From Rotaria sp. Silwood1 (lineage: Eukaryota; Rotifera; Eurotatoria; Philodinida; Philodinidae), in the NCBI GenBank assembly GCA_905250075.1, contig CAJNOP010000366.1, positions 62,001-126,000 on the forward strand: a DNA stretch of 64,000 nt, in the 5' to 3' direction. Each line of letters opens with the position of its first letter. The first letter of the stretch is position 1. This document shows positions 50,001 to 62,290 of the stretch, piece by piece. The translations under genes and the position numbers were made by a program. The notes beneath the pieces were generated by a model, which saw nothing but the letters and a program-made list of their open reading frames with translations, ran no database searches and had not been told where the DNA came from.

Positions 50001-50883
50001 ACATCAGAAAAAATATTTATTAAAAATATTATACATAATAATATATTAACACGGTAAAAATAATATTTTAAAATAAATAATTTAATTTAATTTAATTCTG
50101 AATAATAGTGGACAAATGGATAAATTTACATTCGAATATCAACCTCTTGGTAAATTACGTTCTATTATTATCGGTCATGAAGAACCAGATAAATATACAT
50201 TTAAAACATATGAAAATTATCAAGAAACTATATGGAATTTATCACATATTATTATAACTGATCTATCAACAGACATTAAGTAAGAATTGATTATTGAATA
50301 AATATTCTTTAATTTGTTTTTTTTTTGTTATAAAAAAAACAAAAAAATTTAGATATGAATTTCCAGTACGTAAATGGATTGATATTAATTATGATGATTA
50401 TATTTTTAATTCTACAAATAAAAAAGAATATTCAATTTGCCAAGAACATCATCGTCGTATAATTAACTATAAAATAATTGTTCATACTGGTTATTTATCA
50501 GATGCTGGTATTAATGCAAATGTATCAATTATACTTTATGGAACTCTTGATAATACAGGTTATTTACAATTAAAACAAAATGGTCAACATTTATTTCAAT
50601 GTGGTAGTGTTGATGAATTTATTTTTCAATGTTTTGAATTAGGTAAGAATATATATAAATTAGGATTTTTATTTAACAAATATTTATTAATATAGGTAAA
50701 TTAACTAAATTACATATTGAACATAATAATTCAATGTCTTTATCTGATTGGTATATTGAGAAAATTGAAGTTATTAATATGCACACAAATGAAATAGTAG
50801 TATTTCCATGCAAACAATCTCTTGGCAAAAAACATCATGATCATGAAACTCAACAAGATTTATTACCTATTTATACATCATAA
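41022..50883 (+). CDS. PLAT/LH2-repeat protein, LOXHD1-like, about 32 exons
   Basis: A long multi-exon gene made almost wholly of PLAT (lipoxygenase-homology) beta-sandwich repeats. A full repeat reads YxIxVYTGDKxxAGTDAxVxI, then a variable loop, DxFxxExxxLGxIxxIxIGHDxxG, WxLDxVxI and FxCxxWLSxxxDDxxIxREL. Repeats start near 41030, 41645, 42585, 43030, 43660, 45285, 45860, 47060, 47620, 48060, 48510, 48950, 49440, 49920 and 50465. That makes fifteen, the number in human LOXHD1; numbers 8, 10, 12 and 14 are degenerate at the GTDA motif. PLAT domains bind lipid or membrane proteins, and LOXHD1 acts at hair-cell stereocilia membranes; a ciliary or membrane role here is inference. Most introns are 45-75 bp GT..AG, often phase 1 just before a repeat; three are long (41887-42396, about 44003-45130, about 46203-46699). 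The stop is TAA at 50881-50883. The first exon and start codon were not found, and ten N lie in the first visible exon. Confidence 0.88.
41111..41120. other. assembly gap (10 N) inside a PLAT exon
   Basis: Ten N interrupt the first visible PLAT exon after FGNH. The reading frame on both sides is consistent if the gap length is right only by chance; the true length is unknown. Confidence 0.99.
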
Positions 50884-51666
50884 TATCTATATGATATTTT
50901 ACTTTTTTTACTTCGAAAATTAGATAGAATAAACATGACTAAATCAAATCTTTTTTTTTTCTTACTTTTTTTATCACAAAAACTAAAAAAACTTTTGAAT
51001 ATTTGAGTAGTGCGTAGTATATATGATTATATATGTGTGTGTGTGTAATTCACTCATTTCTTTGCTTAGTTAAATATGTATTATCGTCTTTGTGTTGTAT
51101 TGATTTTTTCTAACAAAATAAATTAAAGAAATTTTCAATAGATGTTTTTTTTCTCTTATGACAGAAATTAAATGCAATTTAATTTATTTCTCCTTACGGA
51201 GTTAGATAGAACTCGATGAACTAGGTCAAGTTTTCCCTAACATTACATTTTTCATACTGCAAAATTTGCAGATTTTTATGATTTAAAATCGAATTTTCAT
51301 ATCATGCAGATTCAAATAATTGATATATTGAGAGTTTTCATAGAAGCTGAGTCTGTGAGAGTCATTTTTGGTACTCTTCAACTATGTTATGATCACATAA
51401 TGTATTCAATCATAAAATGAATTGGAAGTGACATTTCAATAAATTAATTATTTTTCTATGAAATGCGGTCTTGTTTGTTCTATGCCATGGTATAGTTATC
51501 TTTTTCCAAATTATAACTTTATTGGTGGAAAAACAATTCCTTAATTGTGCCTGACGACCCTGTTAGCATGAAGTTCTTTTGACAATAGAAAGTTTTCATC
51601 ATCGAAAAAAATTAATAATTGATGTCATATTAATAAACGCTTTTCAACATTGCAGAAAGTTGTAGA
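50884..51666. other. 3' flank of the PLAT gene
   Basis: AT-rich sequence with a short TG run (51034-51047) and AATAAATTAAAG near 51116-51127, a possible poly(A) signal on the + strand. No other gene. Confidence 0.4.
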
Positions 51667-51766
51667 NNNNNNNNNNNNNNNNNNNNNNNNNNNNNNNNNN
51701 NNNNNNNNNNNNNNNNNNNNNNNNNNNNNNNNNNNNNNNNNNNNNNNNNNNNNNNNNNNNNNNNNN
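51667..51766. other. assembly gap (100 N)
   Basis: A run of exactly 100 N, a conventional placeholder for a gap of unknown size. Confidence 0.99.
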
Positions 51767-52353
51767 TCTTATTTGAATTTGAAAATCTTTGAATGTCGTC
51801 TAAAATGGCTATGGTAACAGTAAAAACGATTTTTCTCGACAAAAGAAAGAAAAGGGGAAAAAAGGATCCGTAGTTTTGTAACTAATGGTATGATGAATCG
51901 AATAAGATAATATAATTGATTCCGTCGCTTTACGTAGAAAAACTAGATAGATTTACAAAATCGACCTATACGCATCATACTCGACAGAATGCAAAGGGCC
52001 ACCACCAATAGAGGGTGGGGACTAGAGTCGATTTAACAACTTGTCTGTACACATTTTTTGATCCTGAATCTGAAAAATCTTATCTTCAGAAGCTGAAAAA
52101 AAAGAATGAAGCAGAAAATTTCGCACATTTTGGAAAAGATATGTTTTTTTTGAAGAAAACGACATCCTTCGAATATTTTGTAGATTTCGATCGAAAAAAA
52201 AACCATTCACTAAGGCTAAAAATTAGATTTTCATAATCAGCAGCTCAAGCTCTATCAAATAATGTAAAAATAAGTCGAAAAAAAAAACATTTTTACTTTA
52301 AGTTTGAATTTCAGGTACCTTATCTCAACTGAAGATAACTAGTTTAAAGAGCA
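51767..52353. other. no recognisable gene
   Basis: AT-rich flank; open frames lack any domain. Confidence 0.35.
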
Positions 52354-52361
52354 CTTTTATA

Positions 52362-52862
52362 GGGTCCGAGTCATTTGGCCGACACATCACTTGACCGACA
52401 CCATTTCGCCGACAAATTGTTTGGCCGACATGTACACTTCACCGACAACTCATTTGGCCGACAAATATTTGAAGTAAAATAAAATGAAATTTCTTGAAAA
52501 TATTGCGTCAGAAAATCTTTTTATCAAAAGTCACATTTATTTACAATGAAAGATTATGGGCAATGCCCCGAAGAAAATCGAACTTATCTCACGGGAAACA
52601 GTTTGTTAGCGGGAGACTTGTTTTAACTGATAAAAAATCGTCGTCTGATTTTATTTTGAAAAATGTTCACTATTTATAGGTGAATGAGTGGGAAAATTCC
52701 ACGCAATATTTTCAAGAAATTTCAATTTTTTTGATCTCAAATATTTGTCGGCCAAATGAGTTGTCGGCGAAGTGTACATGTCGGCCAAACAATTTGTCGG
52801 CGAAGTGGTGTCGGTTAAGTGATGAGTCGGCCAAGTGATTGTCGGCCAAGTGAACGCGACCC
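52362..52862. mobile_element. 501-bp foldback/MITE with GGCCGACA repeats in both arms
   Basis: CTTTTATA stands on both sides (52354-52361 and 52863-52870), an exact 8-bp target-site duplication. The ends are GGGTC...GACCC. Arms of about 145-160 bp (52362-52505 and about 52700-52862) are reverse complements with few mismatches. Each arm contains six to seven spaced copies of GGCCGACA or CGCCGACA separated by 8-14-bp spacers (for example CATTT, AAATTGTTT, TGTACACTTC), then AAATATTTG and GAAATTTCTTGAAAATATT. The central 200 bp has no gene. Confidence 0.88.
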
Positions 52863-52874
52863 CTTTTATAGTTT

Positions 52875-55800
52875 GTTCATAGAATATCAAATCTTTATGA
52901 TGTTAACAATCATATAAATAAGTAAATAGATAAAGATCAATCAAGAATAAAGTTTCACAAAAAAAATCCCTCTGAATAAGAACTATTGAGACATTCGATA
53001 TATTTATCAATTCATCGTTTGCACGATGTGTTTTGTTAATTGTAAGAAAATGTTTTGATAAAAACCATTCAAATCATTAAAAATATTGAATTTAGTCGTC
53101 AAAACAAGTTAAAAGGCTGGAAGTTTTAATATATGCCTATTTAACACAAAAAAACATGTTAAATATAATTATTCTTGAAATTTTTTAAAGTGTTTTCTTA
53201 TGACTAATCAGATACTTTTTCCAATGTACATATTAAGTTATTCAAATGTCGTTTTGACCATTAACATGTCTGACTGCGTAGTCAGAAATGATTGCAGATC
53301 GTATATAAATAAGATGAGGCTATAAAAAAAATGAATTTATTTCTTATTTAACATGTGAAGGATATAATAAAATTCTAATGAGAATATAATATGTTGTATT
53401 ATAGATAGAATAAAATTAATCTCTGTCTTATTAACATTTTAATCCTTGAAGGATTGTATAAATAAGTTTTGATCCTTTCTTATTATTATCGTATAAAATC
53501 TTCTATTATGTTCCATGAAAACATATCCGGATTTTCGAATACAATTCAAATAAGCTTATCAATATAACAAAACAAAATAATTGAAAATTAAAGTTGAATA
53601 AAATATAAAATTAATTATAGATATGCATAACGAACAAATCTATAATAATGGATTAAATATTTTCATGTGTACACATAAATATAATTAAGAATAACAAAAC
53701 TATTTAAAAAAGAAAATATTTTCTTGTATAATATATTATTTTTATCTATTTATATGCTTATAGACATCGTTATATTTCGAGAAATATTTGTGTACTCGAC
53801 TTTTTTTTTCTGGTATGTGACAGAGAGAAAACGTTATTTTGTTGTTGAATAACAGTGATTGATTACTTTCCATTCAACTTAAAAATAGACAACATAAAAC
53901 ATATCATTTTTTTTTAACTTGACAAGTCGATATAAACACATAGACAAAAGTAATTTTTGCCAAAACTATCATACAATCTTATCAGAATTTGACTAGACTT
54001 TAACAAGAATAGAATCAAACTATTTTACTGAATTTTCTAAAGATAACCGTCGATAAATAAACAAATAATGTATACATCTCAAAATCTGTTTTTTTGCAAA
54101 TTTTTCAACTAACCGCGCTGAACTATGCGATGTTATTTAATATAAATTGAATCTTGAATATCTTAAATTATTTCTCAATAATAAACTTGAATATATGGAT
54201 GGCAGGTATGAATATGAGTCTAGGAGAAAGTAATAAGAACATTCCCAACAAAAATCAAAGATAATAATGAAAATAAACGATTATTATTATAATGATATTG
54301 ATTGAAGAACGATCATACCTTATAGAATAATTAGATCATTGCTTTTTTTTTTTTTGTTTTTTTTTCTATCATAACATATAAAAAGAATATTTTCTTCAAG
54401 CTTTTTATACACATATAATATATATACGTCACTAGTTTTTCATTTGTTTTTTGCTATTTTTCATTTTAATGACAGATAAATAGAATTGAGAAGTAATTTA
54501 ACTGTAGGACGCGTATTTTTACTAAAAATGATTTTTAAAATAAAAAATATGTTTAAGAAATCAACTGATATGATACAAATCAATATAATAAAGTTTCCAT
54601 TATTTAATGTTATATATATATTATAGAAACAAGATAATTGCTTTCCTCAAATAGTTTTTGTTCGAATTCTTTCATTCATTTATATTTCGATGAAGATGAA
54701 TGTGAAAATTAAAGAAAAATTCTGATAAATTTTTCAATCTTTTCATTTCTCTCTGACATTAAACAATATCATACGAATACCTTTTGAGAAATTCTTTCGT
54801 TAATTAATTTTGAAAATTTTACTTATAGTTTGACAGTAAAATTGTTGCAATTTACCGAAACACATATTATTGGTATTAAAACAATCAAACTTTTTATACA
54901 AATAACTCTTAAAATAAATGTAATATTATCTTAATTGATGAGTTCCTATCGTTTATATATATAGCTTTAACTATAAATAAGTTAAAGACAAATTTTAAAA
55001 TAATAATCTATATATTTCGAGAAATTTTTCACTAGTTTGTTTATTTTCCAAATAATTTTTCTAGTTGATGCATTTTGTCAATGGACATGGAACTTATTTT
55101 AAATATAAACTATTATTATACATAAATACTAGAGAGTAAGACATTGACTGACCAGTACTTAACACTTTACCCCCCATACCAGTTCCATAAGAGCCACTGA
55201 TAAAATAACTTTATAAATAGAGTATTAGCCTGTCGAATATGCCAATGGTGTGGACTAATCCACTGAATGTCCTCTTTCTGAAGTTGGACGGTTTGATTGA
55301 TATAAAAATCATGTGGTGAAATATGAGAATTGAACGACATTGTAAGACTTTTTGTTTTTTTTTCTTTGATCTCATTATGGACTGGACAAAAGTAGCATCT
55401 ATCTCGTATTGTCGAAGTGATAGGAAAATCGCAACGACTGAACCGATAAAAATGAACATAAAATAGTGCATGCTTTTTTTTACATCTATTGTCAGATTTA
55501 AGCCTATTTTACTCTGAGCCATTTTGTAACGCCTGGAGGAATTTAATTGATTATAAACACTATTTCGACTTGTCATGAGTTGAGGTTCATAAGGCGCATA
55601 TATTAACTTTGTTCTTGATTACTCTCCATCTGTCTAACAGTGACAACATGGTCAATTCTATTCCTTAGTATCATATATAATTCGCGGAGTTATCATGAAG
55701 CTTTCTAAACATATCTAATTCATCAGTGAACTTCTTCATCGACTGCAATTGGAAAACATTTTTTTCAAAATTATTCATATTATAAGTCATATATTTCGAA

Positions 55801-58765
55801 GGCAGAGCAATTAAACAAAATATTGTTTTTACCAATCGATAGATTGTGAAGTTCCCTACAAATAATGTCTTGGGAGTTTTTCTCCGTTTATTTTCTGTGA
55901 TCGTTCTACAAATGGGTCATATATGATCCATGATGAGGGTAAAGGGTTAATAACAACATATATTCAATTGTTATTTATTAATCTTGTAAGTAAAACATGC
56001 TATATTATTTATCAGTTTTATTCTTTCCAATTCAAGTCAAACGGCTACCTAATGATTAAACAAATAATATTAACTAAAAAAATCTTATTTATTCTTTTAA
56101 AATAACTCGAATATATTCATGTAGGTATATATCTATCTATGGAAATTATTTCACTTTCGTTTAATATATTTTTATTTTTATTTTTATTGTAATTCTAATG
56201 TAACATTTATTATTGTTAAATATTCTTCATTTATTATTTATTATAGAAGTTAATTGCATTGATCTGTAATAATTCGTGAAAAATATTTTCTTATATTCTC
56301 AAATAAAAACAATAATATGTATGTAGATATTCAAATTTTTGTTGGATTTTATCTTAATAATAGTGTTTATTATAAAATCTCTATATATGGTATTTATCAT
56401 GTAAATATATATATTGTTGAATAATACACAGTTTTTTAAGCTTTGGTGTTTAACTAATAAATAAATGACTAGTTTTAATAATATATGGTAGAAAATATAT
56501 AATATATTGTTAGAATATAATATATTCATAGATAATTATTGTTGTTAGATGATCATTATTAATAATATATGGTAGATTTTTAATAAAAATAGTCATTTAA
56601 TAGAAAATATCGTTCTCGACTAAACTTGTTCTTTTTAATATATCGAACTGATTTATCTTTGAAACAACATTAATTATACAGACATATTTTTATTTGAAAA
56701 GAGCATCAAACTTTAATTCGAAAAAGACATCAATTAGAAATTTTAAAATCATGAAAAATTTTTTTCAAAAACAAAAACAAAAAAGAAAAAGAAATTCTTT
56801 GAAAAAATTTCCATATAGTCTCACGATTCTACTAATTTATTCAAAATTGAATTCGGAAATTTTTTTCTTTTTTTAAAAAAAAAAACTTTTTATGCAATGC
56901 ATATAAACGACTTATTAAATCACAATTTAATAAAAAAAAACTAGAGAATGATGAGCCTTATGATCGCGATATAAAGAAAAATCCTTAACTTATTAAATAA
57001 CCGAAATCGATAAATTAATAAATCTAATAGATAACATCGACCCAATGATCAATTTAATCAAAGTCAATTTGAAGTGCTTGAAAAAGACAGTTGAATTGCT
57101 TTGAATAGAATAGAATTAAAATGATTATATTTATTTGATTGATTATCTCAAAAACATTATCGATTAGAAGTAAAATTCATAGGAATATGATCAAAAATAA
57201 CAGTTTAATCAACAATAATTATATTCGAGATATTTACTCATTTAGAAATAAATACCATTCACAGATATATCTTTTAAAGTTTCAATGTTTAATGATTATC
57301 TTCCATTGTCTATAGTTTAGATATTGTTAAGCATTATTAACAATGAGAAAATCAATATATTTAACTTGTCTATTATGAAATATTTCGGAAAAAAAAAGCT
57401 CTCAATAAAAGTACTCTTTCGAAATATACAATAATAAAAGGTTTTGTTTTGTTTTGTGTGTGAAAGATTGAAGCTGACAATGAAGAAGAAACATGGAATA
57501 TTTGAAAATGAAAAGTGCTGTAATCAATCATAATTCAATTGTCGATTATAAATATTTGTTCGGATATATGTTATTGCTTTTATTGACCATTTTTACCATG
57601 ATTTATATATTATAGTTCTAGCTACTTTATTTAACAATTATTTTATATTAAGAAAAACAGATAAATCGATTTTATTATTTTGAAAAATTACAAAAAAAAA
57701 GGTTGTTAGAACAAACTAATTCGTCAAGTCTATATTGTCTAAAAGTATTCAAAATTCCTAGTCTATAAAGATTAAAAGGTTGATTTATAGATGAAAAAAA
57801 AAACAAAAAGTCTTATTCTAAATAATATTTCTATATAGATAACTATCAAATCGATATTGAATATTTATTTTAAAATAAATTCATTATTCATATTAACTTT
57901 AGAAAATTTTAATCAATCAACATAAGTTTTTATATTAATTTATATATTATTATTAGTTTTAATGAAAATCTGATTATGTTAAAAAGTTTTTATTAACAAA
58001 CTTTTTTAAATAAAAAATTAATGAAATAAAAGTTTTTCAATTGAAAATTTCAGAGATCAATATATTAAAGACACAAAAGCAAAAACCGAATATCACTATC
58101 GAGTGATTCCGATAATTAACGCTCTGATGATTCCTATATTAGAACGCCTTGAGATAAATTTATTACAGTTGAATTGTTTGTTTTTTTCTCTAATCGGATT
58201 TCAATGAAATAAACCGATTTTCTATCGGTGGATTTCTCATTATTAATTAATATATCAATGAATAGAATATATATTATCTTATCAACGAAAATCTTCTTAT
58301 TCTTGTTGTTGTTATTGTTATTTTTTAATGAAAAGGATAGAAAAACACTAATCTTTTATATTCATATATATTTTTTTTACATATTCACTTTGGTCAACAT
58401 ATCTGAACAAAGAATTTTTCTGTTAATTATATTTTGATTTTGGTTGACGTAAGTAAAATTATTTGAAATATTAATAAATATAGTTTTTTATTCGAGATAA
58501 ATAAGATTTCAATTATTGAATTGTCTTTTATCTTATTTTAAAATAAATTTAAATTGACAAATTCTTAACGAAAATCTTCTTCGAGACAAACATTAAATAA
58601 ATGACGAAATTATTCAATTAAATTCAATGATTTATATGAAATCATTTAACTACTATCGAAACGAAAATAATCATTGAATAATATTTAGTTAGAAAAAAAA
58701 ATATTTTATTATTAATTATCTATAAATAGGAACTATTGTTCAAGAGAGAGAACATAGTTTTGCAT
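52875..58765. other. very AT-rich gene-poor region
   Basis: Nearly 6 kb of A/T-rich sequence with homopolymer runs. Apart from the candidate at 55150-55576 no coding, RNA or repeat structure could be supported. Confidence 0.5.
55150..55576 (-). pseudogene. possible N-terminal piece of a type II membrane protein
   Basis: On the minus strand from ATG 55576, a polar N-terminus (RNSVYNQLNSSRRYKMAQSK) is followed by a hydrophobic helix (HYFMFIFIGSVVAIFLSL) and a basic stretch ending in a poly-A run. After it, the better coding composition moves to another frame (ISPHDFYINQTVQLQKEDIQ, WISPHHWHIRQANTLF). This fits a single-pass membrane protein or glycosyltransferase-like start with a frameshift or missed intron. 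The family is not recognised. Confidence 0.3.
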
Positions 58766-58769
58766 TTTT

Positions 58770-59188
58770 TGTGTACTCAATAAGTGAGTACACTATAGAA
58801 TCGGTCAGTGTGTCCGGCCGTTAACATGATAACTTTCGAAAGGAGAGTTCGATCGCGATGAAATATTCTAGACAGTTTCGTCTCATCAATATCTCTGTCA
58901 AATTCGAAGATGAGAATGATTCGTCGAGCCATTGCTAAGTTATTTGGAAAAGTGTTATAATTTTCTATGCTTTTCTATGCAAACATTGACCATCTATCCC
59001 GATTTTCGTAAAAAAACTTTTTCTTCCATAATAAAACAAAACCTCAGGTATAATATACCATTCGATAGAGAACTTCACAAGCTATAAAATGGTATATAAA
59101 ACATTAAGAAAAAAGAAAGCTAACGTCACCTATTGCAAAGATACTTAAAGTGAAATTGCTTCTGTGTTTTTACTTTTTTAAGTACACA
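58770..59188. repeat. TGTACTC-type repeat, copy 1 (both ends visible)
   Basis: Begins TGTGTACTCAATAAGTGAG and ends ...TTTTTAAGTACACA, a short inverted pair. The inner sequence carries GTGTCCGGCCGTTAACA, GATAACTTTCGAAAGGAGAG and GCGATGAAAT, and a distal part TATACCATTCGATAGAGAA shared with copy 3. About 419 bp, with no coding capacity. Confidence 0.7.
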
Positions 59189-59454
59189 TTACACTCCGAT
59201 TTAAATCTAAGGTTTCCACATTTATTTCACTATTCAAACAAAACCGATAAACAAATGTAAACAATAAAATCGGTATTTTTGTTACCGTTAGCAGAGATAT
59301 TATCTTGTGTATATTACGAATATTTATTCGATTGTCAACCAATTTTATTTTGAGTTGTTTAATCAATGTTGATTTATTATCTATTAAATTCAATTTGATA
59401 CTAATCTATATATGAGAGAATATTATTCGATTTATCTAGAAGTATTATTCGATA

Positions 59455-59476
59455 GTAGATAGATAGATAGATAGAT
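59455..59476. repeat. TAGA microsatellite
   Basis: Five to six TAGA units in a row. Confidence 0.8.
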
Positions 59477-61180
59477 GGAGAATAGTTCTATCTATCGAGA
59501 TAAATAAATAAGTTAATATATAATCAAAGATAATTTAAATATTATATTCATAATCATCATAGCTAGGTTAGATTTATTCAATGTTAAAACTCTAATTAAT
59601 ACGATTCCAGATTATCTTTCGATATATATGTATATGTATATATAAGAAAAAAAAAAAATATTTATTTAATGAAAAATAGTTCGTTATTATATGATTAATG
59701 ATCATTTATTAAGTTTTTCAAACTATTTTCTGTTTTTGTTTTATAAACTTAAACAATATTTAGATTAAAGATTGATTTCAACTTGATAAATTCTATGATT
59801 ATAATAATATTTATTTGATTATTTATCTCTATCGATTTGATAATAATTGATTTAATAATAACAAGAATTTCATTCACAAAAATTTATCTTCTTTTTATTT
59901 TTCACGACTAACATTTAATTATTCAACGATAGAAACATTATTTTTTATTCGAAAATTTATTTTCATGTTCATTATATATATATATATTATATTGTTTTTA
60001 AATTGATAATTATTATAATAATAGAGAAATAATCGATATACTAATGGAAAAGATTCTGTAAAATACAGCTCAAACGCCTATATATATATATAATTTAATT
60101 ATTTTTATTAACTAACTAATTCATTTTCAAGCTATAGTTGTCAAGAAGAAAAATAGAGGAAATAAATAAATAAATAATTATTTATTTTTTTTTTTATTTG
60201 TTATGAGAATTATTAAAGTGACATAAATTTAAAAATAATATAGTGATAAGAATTTAAACGAAAAATATATTTATTTATTCTCTTATTAAAGATCTTAATA
60301 GAGATAGAGATAAAACATATTGAACAAGATTAAGAAAAAACACAAATATATATTAACTTATATTATATTCATCAACGTTTTTTTATTTTTTGCATATTTA
60401 AATAATTTGAATATTTTTTTCAATCTTCGAAATAAAGTACATTGACAATTTCCCGTAAATAAAAATTGATCTTTAACATACTAAAACAAACATGAATAGT
60501 AACCGATTTATTAAATCAATATAAGAAAATTTAAATTAACTAACGTTAGAAGTTTTTTTTTTTGTTTTAAATAGTCAACGTCAATCTTTACCATTTTATT
60601 AACAAATCTATTTAACTACATTAATGAAATATATTAATAATGATTAAATAAACAAAAGATAATCGTAGAAAAACAGAAAATAAAATATTTATTTGAAATA
60701 TCGAAATAAAGAAAAGAAAGAAAGAGAAAGAGAAAGAGAAAGAGAGAATTTGACAATCAATCATTGTTAAAAAATAAATATTATCTTTTGAGATATATAT
60801 TATATATTGTTTATTTTAAATAAAGAGAATAAAGTTAAATAAATAATTTCACATTTACCTATCAATCCTAAAGGATATTATTTTAACAAGATTTTTATTA
60901 TTTATTTAAAAGACAATTATAAATCCGGTTTGTTAATACTCAGATTTAGTTCGTTTTCATTTATCCGATAAATAAAAAGAAAAAAAAGAAATCAAATGCG
61001 ATTTCACTAAATCGTTTACTTCTATCTTATTATTTTTTTCAAACGATTACACATCCTTACACAAACAAAGATCCATATCCTACGCTCATTATCATTTATT
61101 CATAAGGTTTTTTTTTCGAAGATAATCACATTTTATACAATTTATTTTCATAATTGATCAACTTATTTGTTTTTTTTCTT
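59477..61180. other. AT-rich, no gene; several microsatellites
   Basis: Runs of TA, a GAAAGA/GAGAAA tract at 60712-60747 and many A/T homopolymers. Nothing coding. Confidence 0.5.
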
Positions 61181-61184
61181 TTTA

Positions 61185-61520
61185 GTGTACTCAAAAAGTG
61201 GGTACACTACTAAAATCGGTCTGTGTGTCCGGCCGTTAACACGATAACTTTCGAAAGGAGAGTCAGATTGCGATGAAATTTTCTACACAGCTTAGTCTTG
61301 ACAATATCTCGTTCGAGTTCGAAGATGAGAAGGATCCGCCAAGAAATGACTGAGTTATCGAAAAAATTGTGATTTTTGACCAGACCTTCCCGGGGGGGGG
61401 GGGTACGGGGATTTTTGCGAAAAAACGTTTTTGCTCATAATTATTCACAAAATACGTAAATCGACTCAGTTTTTAACGCTGATTCTGAATCTGATATTAG
61501 TTTTGAACTGAATCATAGTT
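61185..61520. repeat. TGTACTC-type repeat, copy 2 (truncated)
   Basis: Starts GTGTACTCAAAAAGTGGGTA, followed by the same GTGTCCGGCCGTTAACACG and AACTTTCGAAAGGAGAGT words. Positions 61390-61402 hold a G homopolymer (CCC then about 13 G). The distal part seen in copies 1 and 3 is missing. Confidence 0.75.
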
Positions 61521-61522
61521 TT

Positions 61523-61911
61523 GTGTACTCAAAAAGTGAGTACATTCTAGAATCGGCCAGTGTGTCCGGCCGTTTACACGATAACTTTTGAAATGAGAGT
61601 CTGATCACGATGAAATTTTCTACACAGCTTAGTCTCAACAATATCTCGGTCGAGTTCGAAGATGAGAAGGATCGGCCGAGCTGTTCCTGAGTTATTGCAG
61701 AAATACCCATTTTTCCCTATAGCTTTCTGTGGAAAAATGGACCCATCGCGACTTTCGTAAAAGACTTTTCCTATCATAGTCAATTAAAACCCCAACTATT
61801 ATATACCATTCGATAGAGAATTTCAAGAACTACGAAATGATATATAAAACATAAAGAAACAAGAAGGTTGACTTACCAATGACAAGGACAATTAAAGAGA
61901 ACTAGGTTATA
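61523..61911. repeat. TGTACTC-type repeat, copy 3, head-to-tail with copy 2
   Basis: Starts GTGTACTCAAAAAGTGAGTA 338 bp after copy 2 in the same orientation. It has the distal part ATACCATTCGATAGAGAA found in copy 1. A hAT-like element is inserted at its 3' side (61920). Confidence 0.75.
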
Positions 61912-62290
61912 TTTTGGTCCAGAGATGAGCGAGTCAGCAAAAAAGTCGCACCGTCATCGCCCCGTCCCGCACCGTCGATAAAGTTCCGCACCGCCACCGC
62001 CCCGCCCCGCCCCGTCAAAAATATGTTTTAAAAAACTATTTATTGACAAATTTTTCATTAAATTTTCATAATGGCTATTTCATTTCATGAGATGAAGAGG
62101 CATATTTTAAATGCATAAACATCGTTCCGAAATAGAAAAAAATAAATATATGAAAATGCAAGGCAATTATAATACAGTCACTCATTTTGTGGAAATCACG
62201 TATATTTTCGAATAAAATAGTGATTGTAAGTTTTAAGTTCGAGGTTTGGCGGCTCTCTCCCTTCCCCCACTCCATTACAGACACTCCACT

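Noticed and set aside
51630-51842. Open frame across the 100-N gap
   Set aside because: Half of it is unknown sequence, so no coding claim is possible.
61263-61783. Minus-strand open frames of 60-70 codons
   Set aside because: They run through copies 2 and 3 of the TGTACTC repeat and resemble each other only because the DNA repeat does.
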